Shown piece by piece: positions 31,989-41,346 of a stretch of DNA of 64,000 nt. Under the pieces are notes generated by a model that saw only the letters and a program-made list of their open reading frames with translations, did not search any database and was not told the DNA's origin. Made by a program: the position numbers and the translations under genes. The stretch spans positions 1 to 64,000 of the forward strand of contig SUYN01000005.1 of assembly GCA_015060405.1 (NCBI GenBank), written 5' to 3'. The DNA comes from Bacteroidales bacterium. Its GTDB lineage: Bacteria > Bacteroidota > Bacteroidia > Bacteroidales > UBA932. Every line of letters starts with the position of its first letter. The first letter of the stretch is position 1.

Positions 31989-34181
31989 TCATTTATTTTT
32001 CAGGTATTTCAGCCAGAATTCCTGGTTGGCGCTCTGGAAGTGTGCGCCCTGGTAGCCGCGGTAGCCGTGCATGCCGTCAGGGTAGATCATGAGTTCGAAC
32101 TTCCTGCCTTTCCTGTGGAGGGCATCAATCAGAAGGAGGGTGTTCTGGTGGTGGACGTTGTCGTCGCCGGTGCCGTGGGTCAGTTTCAGCATTACCGGAA
32201 GGACAGATTTCTCGACTCGGCCTGAAGCCTCGCTCGAAATGACATTGGAAGAGTAGTCAGTCGGGTAGCCTTCGACGTAGTTCAGGACGCGGGAGATGGA
32301 GTAGCCTTCAGGGTTGTTCTGAGGGGTGTCCATATAGCGTTCCGTGTAGTGGGAGTCGTACAGGGCCCAGTCGTAGACTCCGCCTCCGGCTATGCCGTAG
32401 TGGAACTTGTCCGGCGCCTGCATGAGCAGCATGCATGTCATCGTGCCGCCGAAGGAGAATCCTTCCACGCCTATCTTGTCGTCAGCCACGAACGGCATGG
32501 ACTTGAGCCAGTCAGCCCATTCGCAGAAATCCTTTACCTCATGGACAGTCAGCTGGCGGTAGATCATGTCGAGGCCCTCACGTCCGTTATGTCCGGCGGC
32601 ACGAGGGTCAACAGTGATCTGGATGATGCCGTTGTCGGAGTACCACTGATTGACAGCATTCGGTGTCAGCCATCTGTCACGCACAAGAGGAGTGTCCGGA
32701 CCGCCGTAGATGTCCACATGAACAGGATATTTCTTTGTCTCATCAAAGTCTTTCGGATAGACTATCATCGCCGGGAGGGTGAAGCCGTCTGATGTCTTCA
32801 TGTGTACCAGCTGGCCAAGGGCATATGCGGAGGCGTCATAATCCGGTCCCTTCATGTCCGCAACGACTCTCGGCCTGTAGCCCGATGCCGGAGAGGTCAG
32901 GTTGGCTTCGGCAACAAGACCGCCATGCCCTTTCGAAACAGTTCCTCCGGATGTCGGGAATATTGCCACACGGGTCGGAGTGGTCACATTGGAATAGGCT
33001 GCTGCAAAATATTTCCCGTCAGGTGAGAACACTACAGACTGGACATTATATGCCGGATCTGTAAGGGACCTGACCACACCGTTCCTGTCGACTTTATATA
33101 AAGCCTGACGCACAGTGGCATCGCGTTTTGCCGTGAAGTACACATCTCCCCTCTTCTCGTCCACGCGAAGCACGGTTACAGACCAGTTGGTACCGCTTGT
33201 CAGCCTGCGGAATGTCCTGCCGTCATATGAGAGGAAATATATCTGCTGCCATCCTGTCTCGAAGTCACGGACCATATAGAGTCCCTTGTCTGTGAAGACA
33301 GCCGAATCGATCCAGTTCAGCCATGTCGTGTATGTCTCATGGTAGATATGTTTCTTGGAACCTGTAGATGCGTTCACACTGTAAAGGTCCATCGTGTTCT
33401 GAAGTCGCGGCATCCTGGCGATGAAGAATTCCTTGCTGTCCGGGCTCCAGAACGGGATGCCGAAATACTGGTCTTCCTCAGGATCGAAATCCGCCCATTT
33501 GATCGGAGCTCCCAATGGGGAGAAACTGACCTCCACAATACCTGTCCTGACCTTCGGGTTGGTCTGTCCCGCTTTTGGATATCGCGTCTGGCTGAGGGAT
33601 CCTCCGAGCGAGAGGTCCGTCACCTTTGGGCTCTGCGACTGCGACGCAGCCCCTTCAGGGTCGGCGAAAGCAGAATAGATCGGGAACATAGGCACCTGGG
33701 AGTTGTCGAATTTATAGAAACCTATGCGCTTGCTGTCAGGAGACCACCAGAAGGCCCTGTACATTGACGGACGGCCGAAGATCTCTTCATAGTACACCCA
33801 TGAGGCATAGCCGTTAAGGATGACGTCCGAGCCGTCGTATGTCAGCCTTTTCTCTGCGCCGGTCGCTATATCCAAGACATAAAGGTCATTGTCGCGGGTG
33901 AAGGCGATCCGGGTGGAATCCGGCGAATATGTCATGTTCACTGCACCTTCCGGATGTACCGGGAATCCCGTATACTTTGCCGGATAGCGCACCCCTTCGG
34001 TCCTCCTTCCGTTGCGTGCATTCACCATAAAGGCGGAACTGTCGGTGTAGGTCCCGTCGTAGGTAAAGGCGACCTTGTCGGAGGACACCCATTTCCAGGC
34101 ACGCGGTACCGGTTGGAATTCCTGTGCTGAGGCGCACAGGCAGAGACACATAAGAGCAAGTGTAAAAGCGTAACGTTTCAT
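31989..34181 (-). CDS. Dipeptidyl-peptidase IV (S9B) family
   Basis: From ATG 34181 the protein has 730 residues with a signal peptide (MKRYAFTLALMCLCLCASAQ); a TTG seven codons earlier is unlikely. It cleaves Xaa-Pro (or Xaa-Ala) dipeptides from the N-terminus of peptides in the periplasm. The beta-propeller spans about 50-470 (FTRDNDLYVLDIATG, YEEIFGRPSMYRAFWWSPDSKRI). The alpha/beta hydrolase domain has GFSFGG with nucleophile Ser, then GTGDDNVH with the Asp and DGMHGYRG with the His. It is coupled to the RecD-like gene upstream. Confidence 0.93.
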   Translation of the reverse strand: MKRYAFTLALMCLCLCASAQEFQPVPRAWKWVSSDKVAFTYDGTYTDSSAFMVNARNGRRTEGVRYPAKYTGFPVHPEGAVNMTYSPDSTRIAFTRDNDLYVLDIATGAEKRLTYDGSDVILNGYASWVYYEEIFGRPSMYRAFWWSPDSKRIGFYKFDNSQVPMFPIYSAFADPEGAASQSQSPKVTDLSLGGSLSQTRYPKAGQTNPKVRTGIVEVSFSPLGAPIKWADFDPEEDQYFGIPFWSPDSKEFFIARMPRLQNTMDLYSVNASTGSKKHIYHETYTTWLNWIDSAVFTDKGLYMVRDFETGWQQIYFLSYDGRTFRRLTSGTNWSVTVLRVDEKRGDVYFTAKRDATVRQALYKVDRNGVVRSLTDPAYNVQSVVFSPDGKYFAAAYSNVTTPTRVAIFPTSGGTVSKGHGGLVAEANLTSPASGYRPRVVADMKGPDYDASAYALGQLVHMKTSDGFTLPAMIVYPKDFDETKKYPVHVDIYGGPDTPLVRDRWLTPNAVNQWYSDNGIIQITVDPRAAGHNGREGLDMIYRQLTVHEVKDFCEWADWLKSMPFVADDKIGVEGFSFGGTMTCMLLMQAPDKFHYGIAGGGVYDWALYDSHYTERYMDTPQNNPEGYSISRVLNYVEGYPTDYSSNVISSEASGRVEKSVLPVMLKLTHGTGDDNVHHQNTLLLIDALHRKGRKFELMIYPDGMHGYRGYQGAHFQSANQEFWLKYLKNK

Positions 34182-34198
34182 GATATGTCTAAAAATTT

Positions 34199-35644
34199 TC
34201 AATCAGCAAATGATTCTTCCTTGAAGTTCACGAGGTAGACCTTTTCCGTGGCCCTGGTGATGGCTGTGTAAAGCCATTTGAGGTCATCTGCGGTCAGGTC
34301 TTCCTGCCAGAAAGGATTGTCGATGATGACACATTTCCACTGTCCTCCCTGGGACTTGTGGCATGTTATGGCATTGGCATACTTGAGCTGGAGGGCATTG
34401 TAGTACTTGTCTTCCCTGACAGCTTCGTATCTTTTCTTCTTAGTAGTAATATGAGAATAATCCTCGTTGACACCCTGGTAGAGCATGTTCGACTGTTCAT
34501 ATGTCAGGGAAGCGCTTTCGGATTCGAGGGTATCCAGAATGACCTTCGCGACAATCTCCTGGTCATCATAATCAGGGAAGGATATCCTTGCCTCGGCAAA
34601 ATGGAGGCCGTATCTTTCCTCGAACTTCGAGATCTTCTGGAGCTTGGCGATGTCACCGTTGGCGATGTAGTCCATTTCCTTGATGTCATCCACAAACTGG
34701 TAGCAGTTCTTCACTATCATCAGCTTGTCGTCACGGACGAGCCTCTCTTCCTTGAACTGCACCGTGGAGCGGATGCCGAGATTGTATTTTATGGCTCTCC
34801 TGTTGGAGCGGCACAGCACTATCGTTTCGTCCTCGCCATAACGGGCGTAGGCATCTGATATTGTTTCAATGAGCTCGCCTCCGCCGATCCTCTCTATGTC
34901 ACCGAAGGGCGCAGTCTCCAGAGCGAGGTCGCATATATCCATGACTCCGAGGCCTGACTCGAGCTCTGAGATCATATGCCTGATGGCAGTGGCGTTGTAC
35001 AGGATGCCGGACTCCCGCTGCTGACGGACCACGGTAGTAAGCTCGGTAAAGACCGTCCCTCCCATCATGCTCATATATTCCTTCAGAAGAGCCGGGCTGG
35101 CATCAAGTCCCACAGGGGGCAGCTGCGCCGCATCGCCTATCAGCACGACCTTGCATCCGGCTCCGTTCCTTACGAATGTGATGAGGTCTTCCAGAAGATT
35201 GCCGGACCCGAAGGCCGTCGTAGACTGCTGCTGCCCGGCTTCAATGCCTATCAGCGAGACTTCATCCACCACGAACAATGTGTCCTTGTCCTTGTTAGGA
35301 GCAAGGGTGAACTGGCCGAAGCCGTCGCCTCCAACCGATTTCTGACGATATATGTGCTTATGGATGGTATATGCCGGCTGCGAGGCGTATGAGGAAAGTA
35401 CTTTTGCGGCCCTGCCCGTAGGCGCAAGCAGGACACATTTTATCTTATACTCCTTCAATGTGGCGATCACGGAGGCTATGGCCGTGGTCTTACCCGTTCC
35501 GGCATAGCCGTTCACGACAAGGATGTCCTCGTCATCGCCTGTCACGAAGTCGGACACCTTGCGCAGCAGGGTCTCCTGACATGAAGTGGGCGCAAACCGG
35601 AATCTTGAGAGGAAGCCGGAATACAGGAAGTCGCTTCTGCTCAT
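34199..35644 (-). CDS. RecD-like (AAA_30/UvrD_C_2) DNA helicase
   Basis: 481 residues. Walker A GYAGTGKTT and the DEVSLI Walker B are clear, then LIGDAAQLPPVG, and the C-terminal CHKSQGGQWKCVII and YTAITRATEKVYLVN of SF1 helicases. It lacks the N-terminal extension of full RecD2 and the RecBCD partners, a form widespread in Bacteroidota. The DNA target is unknown; a role in repair is likely. Its ATG overlaps the trkH stop by 4 nt. Confidence 0.9.
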   Translation of the reverse strand: MSRSDFLYSGFLSRFRFAPTSCQETLLRKVSDFVTGDDEDILVVNGYAGTGKTTAIASVIATLKEYKIKCVLLAPTGRAAKVLSSYASQPAYTIHKHIYRQKSVGGDGFGQFTLAPNKDKDTLFVVDEVSLIGIEAGQQQSTTAFGSGNLLEDLITFVRNGAGCKVVLIGDAAQLPPVGLDASPALLKEYMSMMGGTVFTELTTVVRQQRESGILYNATAIRHMISELESGLGVMDICDLALETAPFGDIERIGGGELIETISDAYARYGEDETIVLCRSNRRAIKYNLGIRSTVQFKEERLVRDDKLMIVKNCYQFVDDIKEMDYIANGDIAKLQKISKFEERYGLHFAEARISFPDYDDQEIVAKVILDTLESESASLTYEQSNMLYQGVNEDYSHITTKKKRYEAVREDKYYNALQLKYANAITCHKSQGGQWKCVIIDNPFWQEDLTADDLKWLYTAITRATEKVYLVNFKEESFAD

Positions 35645-37095
35645 CGTCTGTCCCTCCCGAACATCATGGATATGGCTATAAGGACAGGATATATCTCCAC
35701 ACGGCCAAGGAACATGTCAAATGCATATATGAACTTTGCCATGGCAGGCTGCATCGAGTAATTGTCCATTGCTCCCAGTTCGCCGAATCCCGGCCCCACA
35801 CTGCCGATGGATGCTATGACACCAGAAACCGAGGTCTCCGGGTCGACTCCGCACAGCATGACTGCGAATATTGAGATGACGGCAGTCATGAAATATATAA
35901 CTATATACATGAGCACAGGCTTCACGGTCTTGTCCGAGAGCATGTGCCCGCCCATTCTGGAACGTGTCACAGATGTCGGATGCACCCTGTGACGCAGCTC
36001 TGCGACAAATGCCTTGTAGGCGATCACGATTCTGTCCACCTTTATACCGCCTGTCGTGGAACCGGCACAGCCGCACTGAAAGGAGACGAAAAGCAGTATG
36101 ACGCATGCCAGCCACGGCCATGCGGAGTTGTCGCACACGGCAAAGCCCGCTGTGGACATATAACTGACTATGGTGAACACGGAATCCATCGCAGCCTTTC
36201 CCCATGATTCATAACCGCCTTGGGTGACAAGGCAGATCATCGTAGCGACCGAACATATTGCAATGGAAGCGAAGTAGTATTTCGTCACCGAATTGTTGAA
36301 GGGTTTCAGCGATCGGGTCGCGAAAACGGCGTAGAGGTAGCCGAAATGCATGGCGCAGATCACCATGAAGACCAGGACTATGAAATTGATCAGCTGGGAG
36401 TCGAAACCAGCTATGGACAGATTCCTGGTGCTGAAGCCTCCGGTCGCAGCAATGCTGAATGCATGGTTCAGGGCATCAAAGAAGGACATGCCGGCAGCCC
36501 AGAGGGATAGAAGGGCTGCTATGGTGAGGATGAGATACACACTTGTGATGATGGACATCGTCTTGGACGAATTGTATCTGTAACCCTCCTTGGAAAGCGA
36601 TGACATCTCCATCTGGGTGAGCTTCAGACGGTATGGGCTTGCGGAAGGAATGACAAGCAGGAGGAAGACCACGACTCCCAGACCACCTATGAAGTGGGTG
36701 GAAGAGCGCCAGAAGATCAGACTGCGAGGAAGGGCCTCGATGTCATTGAGGATTGTCGACCCTGTCGTCGTGTAGCCGGACACGCTCTCGAACCAGGCAT
36801 TGATCAGGGTGAATTCCCCGCCGTACATGACATACGGCATCATTCCGAATATGAATGAAAGCAGCCACGAGAAGACTATGGTCAGAAAGCCGTCCTTGAG
36901 AGACAGCGGCTGGTAAGTCCTCACGAAGATGAAAGGGAACGAACCCACCAGAAGGGTGATTATGAAGCTTATGAGCAAGGGGGCAAATGCGGCATCACGC
37001 CCGTCTATGACCGACACGATCAGAGACAGGAACATGAACAAAGCACTGACGAGCAGCGCTTTGCCTATATTAACCGATATTGCCTTTACGTTCAT
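35641..37095 (-). CDS. trkH: TrkH family potassium uptake protein
   Basis: 484 residues with the four repeated M1-P-M2 units of the Trk/Ktr/HKT channels. Filter-like turns are visible: SGYTTTGST, AATGGFST, MSTAGFAVCD and GSVGPGFGELG. It moves K+ into the cell together with a regulatory TrkA subunit, which is not in this window. The first 26 bp overlap the end of the HAMP-like membrane protein gene. Confidence 0.9.
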   Translation of the reverse strand: MNVKAISVNIGKALLVSALFMFLSLIVSVIDGRDAAFAPLLISFIITLLVGSFPFIFVRTYQPLSLKDGFLTIVFSWLLSFIFGMMPYVMYGGEFTLINAWFESVSGYTTTGSTILNDIEALPRSLIFWRSSTHFIGGLGVVVFLLLVIPSASPYRLKLTQMEMSSLSKEGYRYNSSKTMSIITSVYLILTIAALLSLWAAGMSFFDALNHAFSIAATGGFSTRNLSIAGFDSQLINFIVLVFMVICAMHFGYLYAVFATRSLKPFNNSVTKYYFASIAICSVATMICLVTQGGYESWGKAAMDSVFTIVSYMSTAGFAVCDNSAWPWLACVILLFVSFQCGCAGSTTGGIKVDRIVIAYKAFVAELRHRVHPTSVTRSRMGGHMLSDKTVKPVLMYIVIYFMTAVISIFAVMLCGVDPETSVSGVIASIGSVGPGFGELGAMDNYSMQPAMAKFIYAFDMFLGRVEIYPVLIAISMMFGRDRR

Positions 37096-37909
37096 CGCGG
37101 AGGGCCTTGATCCTTTTCTTCAGTTCTACGTTCTCGTCTATAAGTTCCGTTACGCCGGAGTTGATGTTTGCAAGCTGGTCATCGCCGTCGAACTCGTAGA
37201 CATGACGGCGGGATGAAGCTCTGTAGCTGTCTATGCCGTCCGAGATCCTGTATATCGGCTTCACATAGTATGACAGCGTAAAGAACAGAAGGAGCACTAT
37301 GAGTATGAGACCGGCTCCGACAGAGACGACTCCGGGGATGATGCTCCTGTAGAATCCTGCATCGAAATCGGAAGAATTCTGCTGAAGCTCTTCATGGATG
37401 ACCTCGTTCAGGGACTGGAGGTCTGTACGAAGCTTGGTGTAGCGCGGCTGGAGACTTCCGAAGAACCACTCGCCTGTGTCCACACTGTCAGCGAGGAACA
37501 CCTCGTCGAACTTGAGGGAGGTCTTCATGAAGGCATCGAAGGATGCGACGACAGAGTCCACCTTCGGAAGCATCTTTTGTGATGTGAATGAGTTTCTGAG
37601 CGAGTCCGACTGTGCATTGAAACTGTCCAGATGGAAATCCGGCATCATGGATATGTCGTTCTGGACCACCACGGCAAGCATCTGGTCGTTGTACTCCTGA
37701 GTCAGGTCAGCGAGTTTCTGAGACAGATTGATACTCTTGATGTTTGCTGCTATGAGCTCCGACACATAGTCGCTCATCCTCCTGTATTCCAGGATGGATA
37801 TGACTCCCGACAAGAGGAGTATGGCCGCCAGGGAGCCAAGGCTGAGGAAGACCTTCCTCCTCATGGATGGCTTCGCCTCCTTTCTTCTGTTGAATCTAAA
37901 AAACGCCAT
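37070..37909 (-). CDS. Two-TM membrane protein with a 4-helix sensor and HAMP-like end
   Basis: 279 residues. One helix at ~22-40 (VFLSLGSLAAILLLSGVISIL) and one near 190-215 (IIPGVVSVGAGLILIVLLLFFTL) enclose a ~150-residue helical periplasmic domain like the four-helix bundles of chemoreceptors and kinases. The stretch YYVKPIYRISDGIDSYRASSRRHVYEFDGDDQLANINSGVTELIDENVELKKRIKALRDE is HAMP-like with a coiled coil, but no kinase, cyclase or methyl-accepting domain follows. Its stop lies 26 bp inside trkH, so the two are coupled; it may sense and tune K+ uptake. Confidence 0.75.
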   Translation of the reverse strand: MAFFRFNRRKEAKPSMRRKVFLSLGSLAAILLLSGVISILEYRRMSDYVSELIAANIKSINLSQKLADLTQEYNDQMLAVVVQNDISMMPDFHLDSFNAQSDSLRNSFTSQKMLPKVDSVVASFDAFMKTSLKFDEVFLADSVDTGEWFFGSLQPRYTKLRTDLQSLNEVIHEELQQNSSDFDAGFYRSIIPGVVSVGAGLILIVLLLFFTLSYYVKPIYRISDGIDSYRASSRRHVYEFDGDDQLANINSGVTELIDENVELKKRIKALRDERKGNIG

Positions 37910-38010
37910 TGCAATTATCTTCTGTACAATCTACAAAGATAATAAACACTTTCAAATTATTCACCCATAACGCAATTTCTTGCATCCTCTACGACGAGGC
38001 GGGACCATAG

Positions 38011-39120
38011 CTACAGGCCGTTCCTGAATCGGGAGAGGCCGGTGGCGAAGGTGTGGCAGAACTGGCGGAAGGCCTGGCGGGGGAACATGCGCAGGAGGCT
38101 GCAGGTCCGTGAGAGATGGCCTGCGAGTGAGCTGAGCTTATTGAAGACATAGGACTTCCGGCGACGGGACACCACATCCCTTTCCTGACCGAAGTTGCCT
38201 TCGGACAGCACTCTGGAGAGGATGGCGGCTGATTTGCCGGTGTGGGAGGAGTCGTAGAAAGGGAACTCTTCAGGGGACAGGCCGAGATGTCCGACAAGTA
38301 CGCATCCGAAGGCCTGCCAAGGCTCCATCAAGTCCATGTCGAGCAGGAGCCGTTCGAGTTCTGCAAGGTCTATGTGGTCTCTGCGGGCATGGAGGATCAT
38401 CATCCAGTCGCAGAACTGGCGCAGACCGACCCCGCTTGTAAGGTAGTGATGGAAGAGATGGCTGAAGATGAAGAAGACATTGAAGGTGTCGGCCGGAGTG
38501 TTCACACTGACGCTTCCGAAAGTCATGGGCACAAGTCCTTCTGTCATTCCGGCATCAGAGGCCCTCTGATATACCCTGTCATATTTCCGGAAAGGATAGA
38601 CTTCCGTGTAGCGGTGCACTTCGATCTCTATATGTCCGAATGAAGCGTTGTAATGTTTCCCTACCTTGAGGGCCTTCGCATCCTGCATGGCGGCTCCGGC
38701 CTGTTTCAGCACTTCATAGCTGCGGGCATATCCTTCCACACCTACGTACAGGTCTATGTCTCCGCACTGCCTCAGTTCCGGTTTCGGATAGAACCTTGCC
38801 ACTCCCTGTCCTTTCAGAAGCACGGAAGGCACTCCCCCTTTGTCAAGGGCAGCCGTCACCTCTGCTATGACGGAATTCATCTTCGCGTGGGTCATGACTG
38901 TCTGCATCAGGAAGGTCCTGACCTTTGCCCTGAGCTCATCCGGAATGTCATGCGACATGAGTTCTTCGCCCAGAAGTCCCAGAACTGACTGCGACCGGGC
39001 AAGACGTGCGACATCCTTCCAGTCGGTGAAATCAGAAGGGATACGTACCGGGACTCCCCATAGAGAAGCCTTCAACAGCGAGAGGAAAACATCCTGTATA
39101 TGTCTGTCATTCAATCCCAT
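38011..39120 (-). CDS. Nucleotidyltransferase family protein (PF14907 type)
   Basis: 369 residues. The diagnostic stretch LLKGQGVARFYPKPELRQCGDIDLYVG is near residues 100-130; GDIDLYV supplies the two acidic residues of the nucleotidyltransferase fold. Family members are common at polysaccharide loci in Bacteroidota. What they transfer is not established. It is the last gene of the leftward polysaccharide operon, 3 nt after the WecA-like gene. Confidence 0.85.
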   Translation of the reverse strand: MGLNDRHIQDVFLSLLKASLWGVPVRIPSDFTDWKDVARLARSQSVLGLLGEELMSHDIPDELRAKVRTFLMQTVMTHAKMNSVIAEVTAALDKGGVPSVLLKGQGVARFYPKPELRQCGDIDLYVGVEGYARSYEVLKQAGAAMQDAKALKVGKHYNASFGHIEIEVHRYTEVYPFRKYDRVYQRASDAGMTEGLVPMTFGSVSVNTPADTFNVFFIFSHLFHHYLTSGVGLRQFCDWMMILHARRDHIDLAELERLLLDMDLMEPWQAFGCVLVGHLGLSPEEFPFYDSSHTGKSAAILSRVLSEGNFGQERDVVSRRRKSYVFNKLSSLAGHLSRTCSLLRMFPRQAFRQFCHTFATGLSRFRNGL

Positions 39121-39123
39121 GGA

Positions 39124-40302
39124 TCATTTCCTGAAGTTCCACTTCTTCTTTCTTCCCACATCTGAATATGCCCCTGCGACTGCATCATTCTCCTCACGAA
39201 GATCCCTCACCCGGGAAGACAGGGCAACATTCATCACCACCCACAGCAATATATCAATTGCGATGACGACATTTATGTTCCAATGGAGCATGAGCGACAT
39301 GATGACATTCATGATCCAGAAGGTCAGAGAGATCCCGAATATGGTCCATCTTGCCTGACGCATCGTGAAGCCGAGGGCGAGGAATTTATGATGGATGTGC
39401 CTCTTGTCCGCGTGGAAGGGGCTCTTACCATCCATGATCCGGGCAAAGAACACTCGGAACACATCAAGGACAGGGACAAGGATGACGGAGATGGAATATA
39501 CGAAAAGTTCCTCGCTGACTATAGTCTCGGTCGGACGGAAGTCGTTGAAACAGCATAGCTTGACAGCAAAGAAGGCAAGGATATACCCCATTGTCAGCGA
39601 TCCCGTGTCTCCCATGAATATCTTTGATATTCCCGGCTTGCCAAGGGTGTTATATATATAGAACATCACCATCACACCGAGCATGGATGCTGCAAGGACA
39701 AGGTTCATGCTCATGGCCAGTCTGTTGAACATCAATGCATAACCGACCCCACCGAGGATGCACAGGCCGGAAGCCAGACCGTCTATTCCATCTATGAGGT
39801 TGATGGAGTTGATGACAAGGACTATGACGGTTATCGTAAGCGGTACACCAATAAAGACAGGTATCCTGTGGATGCCGAAGATGCCGTTCAGGTCTGTGAT
39901 GAACAGGCCTGTACTGCATATAAGCGAAGCCGCAATGACCTGGATGACGAACTTGCTTCTGTAGGTCACTCCGATGACATCGTCCATGATTCCGGTAAGG
40001 TAAAGGAGGACACATCCGGCAGCCGTCATCATGAGTTCCGTGATAGGCCTGTATGTCACCTGGAACTCCGAAGGAAGAAAACGGGTCATGACGGCAATCA
40101 CGGTCAGGAGCGTAAACAGGATTGCAGGAAGGAAGGATATTCCTCCCAGACGCGGGATGTCGCCATGGTGCACCTTCCTCTCGTCCTGAGAGTCATAGAG
40201 ATTGATCCTGGAAGCCGTACGCACTATGGCAGGAATGACGACGGCCACAAATGACAGACTTACCAGGAAGACCGGAATATACCAGAGAATACTGAAATCC
40301 AT
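39124..40302 (-). CDS. MraY/WecA-like undecaprenyl-phosphate sugar-1-phosphate transferase
   Basis: 392 residues, ~11 membrane helices. It transfers a HexNAc-1-phosphate from UDP to undecaprenyl phosphate, the first step of O-antigen or capsule repeat assembly at the inner membrane. Family motifs: YLTGIMDDVIGV (Mg2+-binding aspartates), NLIDGIDGLASG, FMGDTGSLTMGY and HADKRHIHHKFLALG. Its place within the locus fits the initiating enzyme. Confidence 0.9.
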   Translation of the reverse strand: MDFSILWYIPVFLVSLSFVAVVIPAIVRTASRINLYDSQDERKVHHGDIPRLGGISFLPAILFTLLTVIAVMTRFLPSEFQVTYRPITELMMTAAGCVLLYLTGIMDDVIGVTYRSKFVIQVIAASLICSTGLFITDLNGIFGIHRIPVFIGVPLTITVIVLVINSINLIDGIDGLASGLCILGGVGYALMFNRLAMSMNLVLAASMLGVMVMFYIYNTLGKPGISKIFMGDTGSLTMGYILAFFAVKLCCFNDFRPTETIVSEELFVYSISVILVPVLDVFRVFFARIMDGKSPFHADKRHIHHKFLALGFTMRQARWTIFGISLTFWIMNVIMSLMLHWNINVVIAIDILLWVVMNVALSSRVRDLREENDAVAGAYSDVGRKKKWNFRK

Positions 40303-40323
40303 AACTATCTGTTCTTTAACACA

Positions 40324-41346
40324 TTACTTCAAAGGGTTCTTATCCGAAAGGTACCAGTCCACAAATCGTCCGATGCCTTCATGAAGGGTGACGCGAGGTC
40401 TGTAGCCCACCACCTCTTCAAGTCTTGAGGTGTCGGCATTGGTCTGATAGACATCTCCTGGCTGCATAGGCATGAAAACCTTCTTCGCCTCTTTCCCGAG
40501 CGCCGTTTCCAGTTCCGCAATGAAGTCCATGAGCTTCACAGGAGTGGAACAGCCGATGTTGAAAAGGCGGTATGGGACCTTCATGTCCGCAGCAGGAGGG
40601 TTGTCCAGTGCCCTGACCGTACCTTCCACTATATCATCTATATACGTGAAATCACGGATCATGTCGCCGTTATTGAAGACCTTGAGGGGCTGTCCGCTCA
40701 TGATCGCGTCAGCAAAGAGCATAGGTGACATGTCAGGGCGTCCCCAAGGGCCATAGACCGTGAAATAACGCAGTCCTGTGCAAGGAATCCCGAAAAGCGA
40801 GGCATAGCTGTGGGCCATCAGTTCGTCCGCCTTCTTTGTCGCCGCATAAAGACTGACCGGAGTGTCCGTGCGGTCCTCTTCGCTGTAGGGCACCTTGGTG
40901 TTGAGCCCGTAGACAGAACTCGAAGATGCGAAGACAAGGTGCTTCACCTCGCTGTGACGCGCTGCCTCGAGCACATTCAGGAAACCGGCCAGGTTGCTGC
41001 GCAGATAGTCATAAGGATTCGAGATGGAATGTCTCACCCCGGCCTGTGCAGCCATGTTCACCACAGCATCGAACCTTTCATTCAGGAAAAGTGCATCCAG
41101 AGCCTCCTTGTCATCGATTCCCATACGCACGAACCTGCAGAGGGCCATGGTGGCGCTCGTCTGCATCTCTCCCCACGGCATGTCAGTTGAACTGAAGCCG
41201 CACAAGGCAAGGCGTCCGTATTTGAGACGTACGTCGTAATAATCATTTATATTGTCCAGTCCGACCACAGAGTCTCCCCTCAGTGCAAGCTCATACATGA
41301 GCCTGGAGCCTATGAAGCCTGCGGCTCCTGTCACCAGGATCTTCAT
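40324..41346 (-). CDS. NAD-dependent epimerase, UDP-glucuronate 4-epimerase-like
   Basis: 340 residues. The Rossmann motif GAAGFIGS is at 7-14. The active YAATKKADE motif supplies Tyr and Lys, with a preceding SSSSVYG. The DNINDYYDVRLKYGRL segment near residues 36-50 is typical of UDP-glucuronate/galacturonate epimerases (CapI/LspL group) rather than GalE. It would supply an epimerised sugar for the polysaccharide. Its stop is 21 nt before the WecA-like gene, and its ATG overlaps the glycosyltransferase stop. Confidence 0.85.
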   Translation of the reverse strand: MKILVTGAAGFIGSRLMYELALRGDSVVGLDNINDYYDVRLKYGRLALCGFSSTDMPWGEMQTSATMALCRFVRMGIDDKEALDALFLNERFDAVVNMAAQAGVRHSISNPYDYLRSNLAGFLNVLEAARHSEVKHLVFASSSSVYGLNTKVPYSEEDRTDTPVSLYAATKKADELMAHSYASLFGIPCTGLRYFTVYGPWGRPDMSPMLFADAIMSGQPLKVFNNGDMIRDFTYIDDIVEGTVRALDNPPAADMKVPYRLFNIGCSTPVKLMDFIAELETALGKEAKKVFMPMQPGDVYQTNADTSRLEEVVGYRPRVTLHEGIGRFVDWYLSDKNPLK

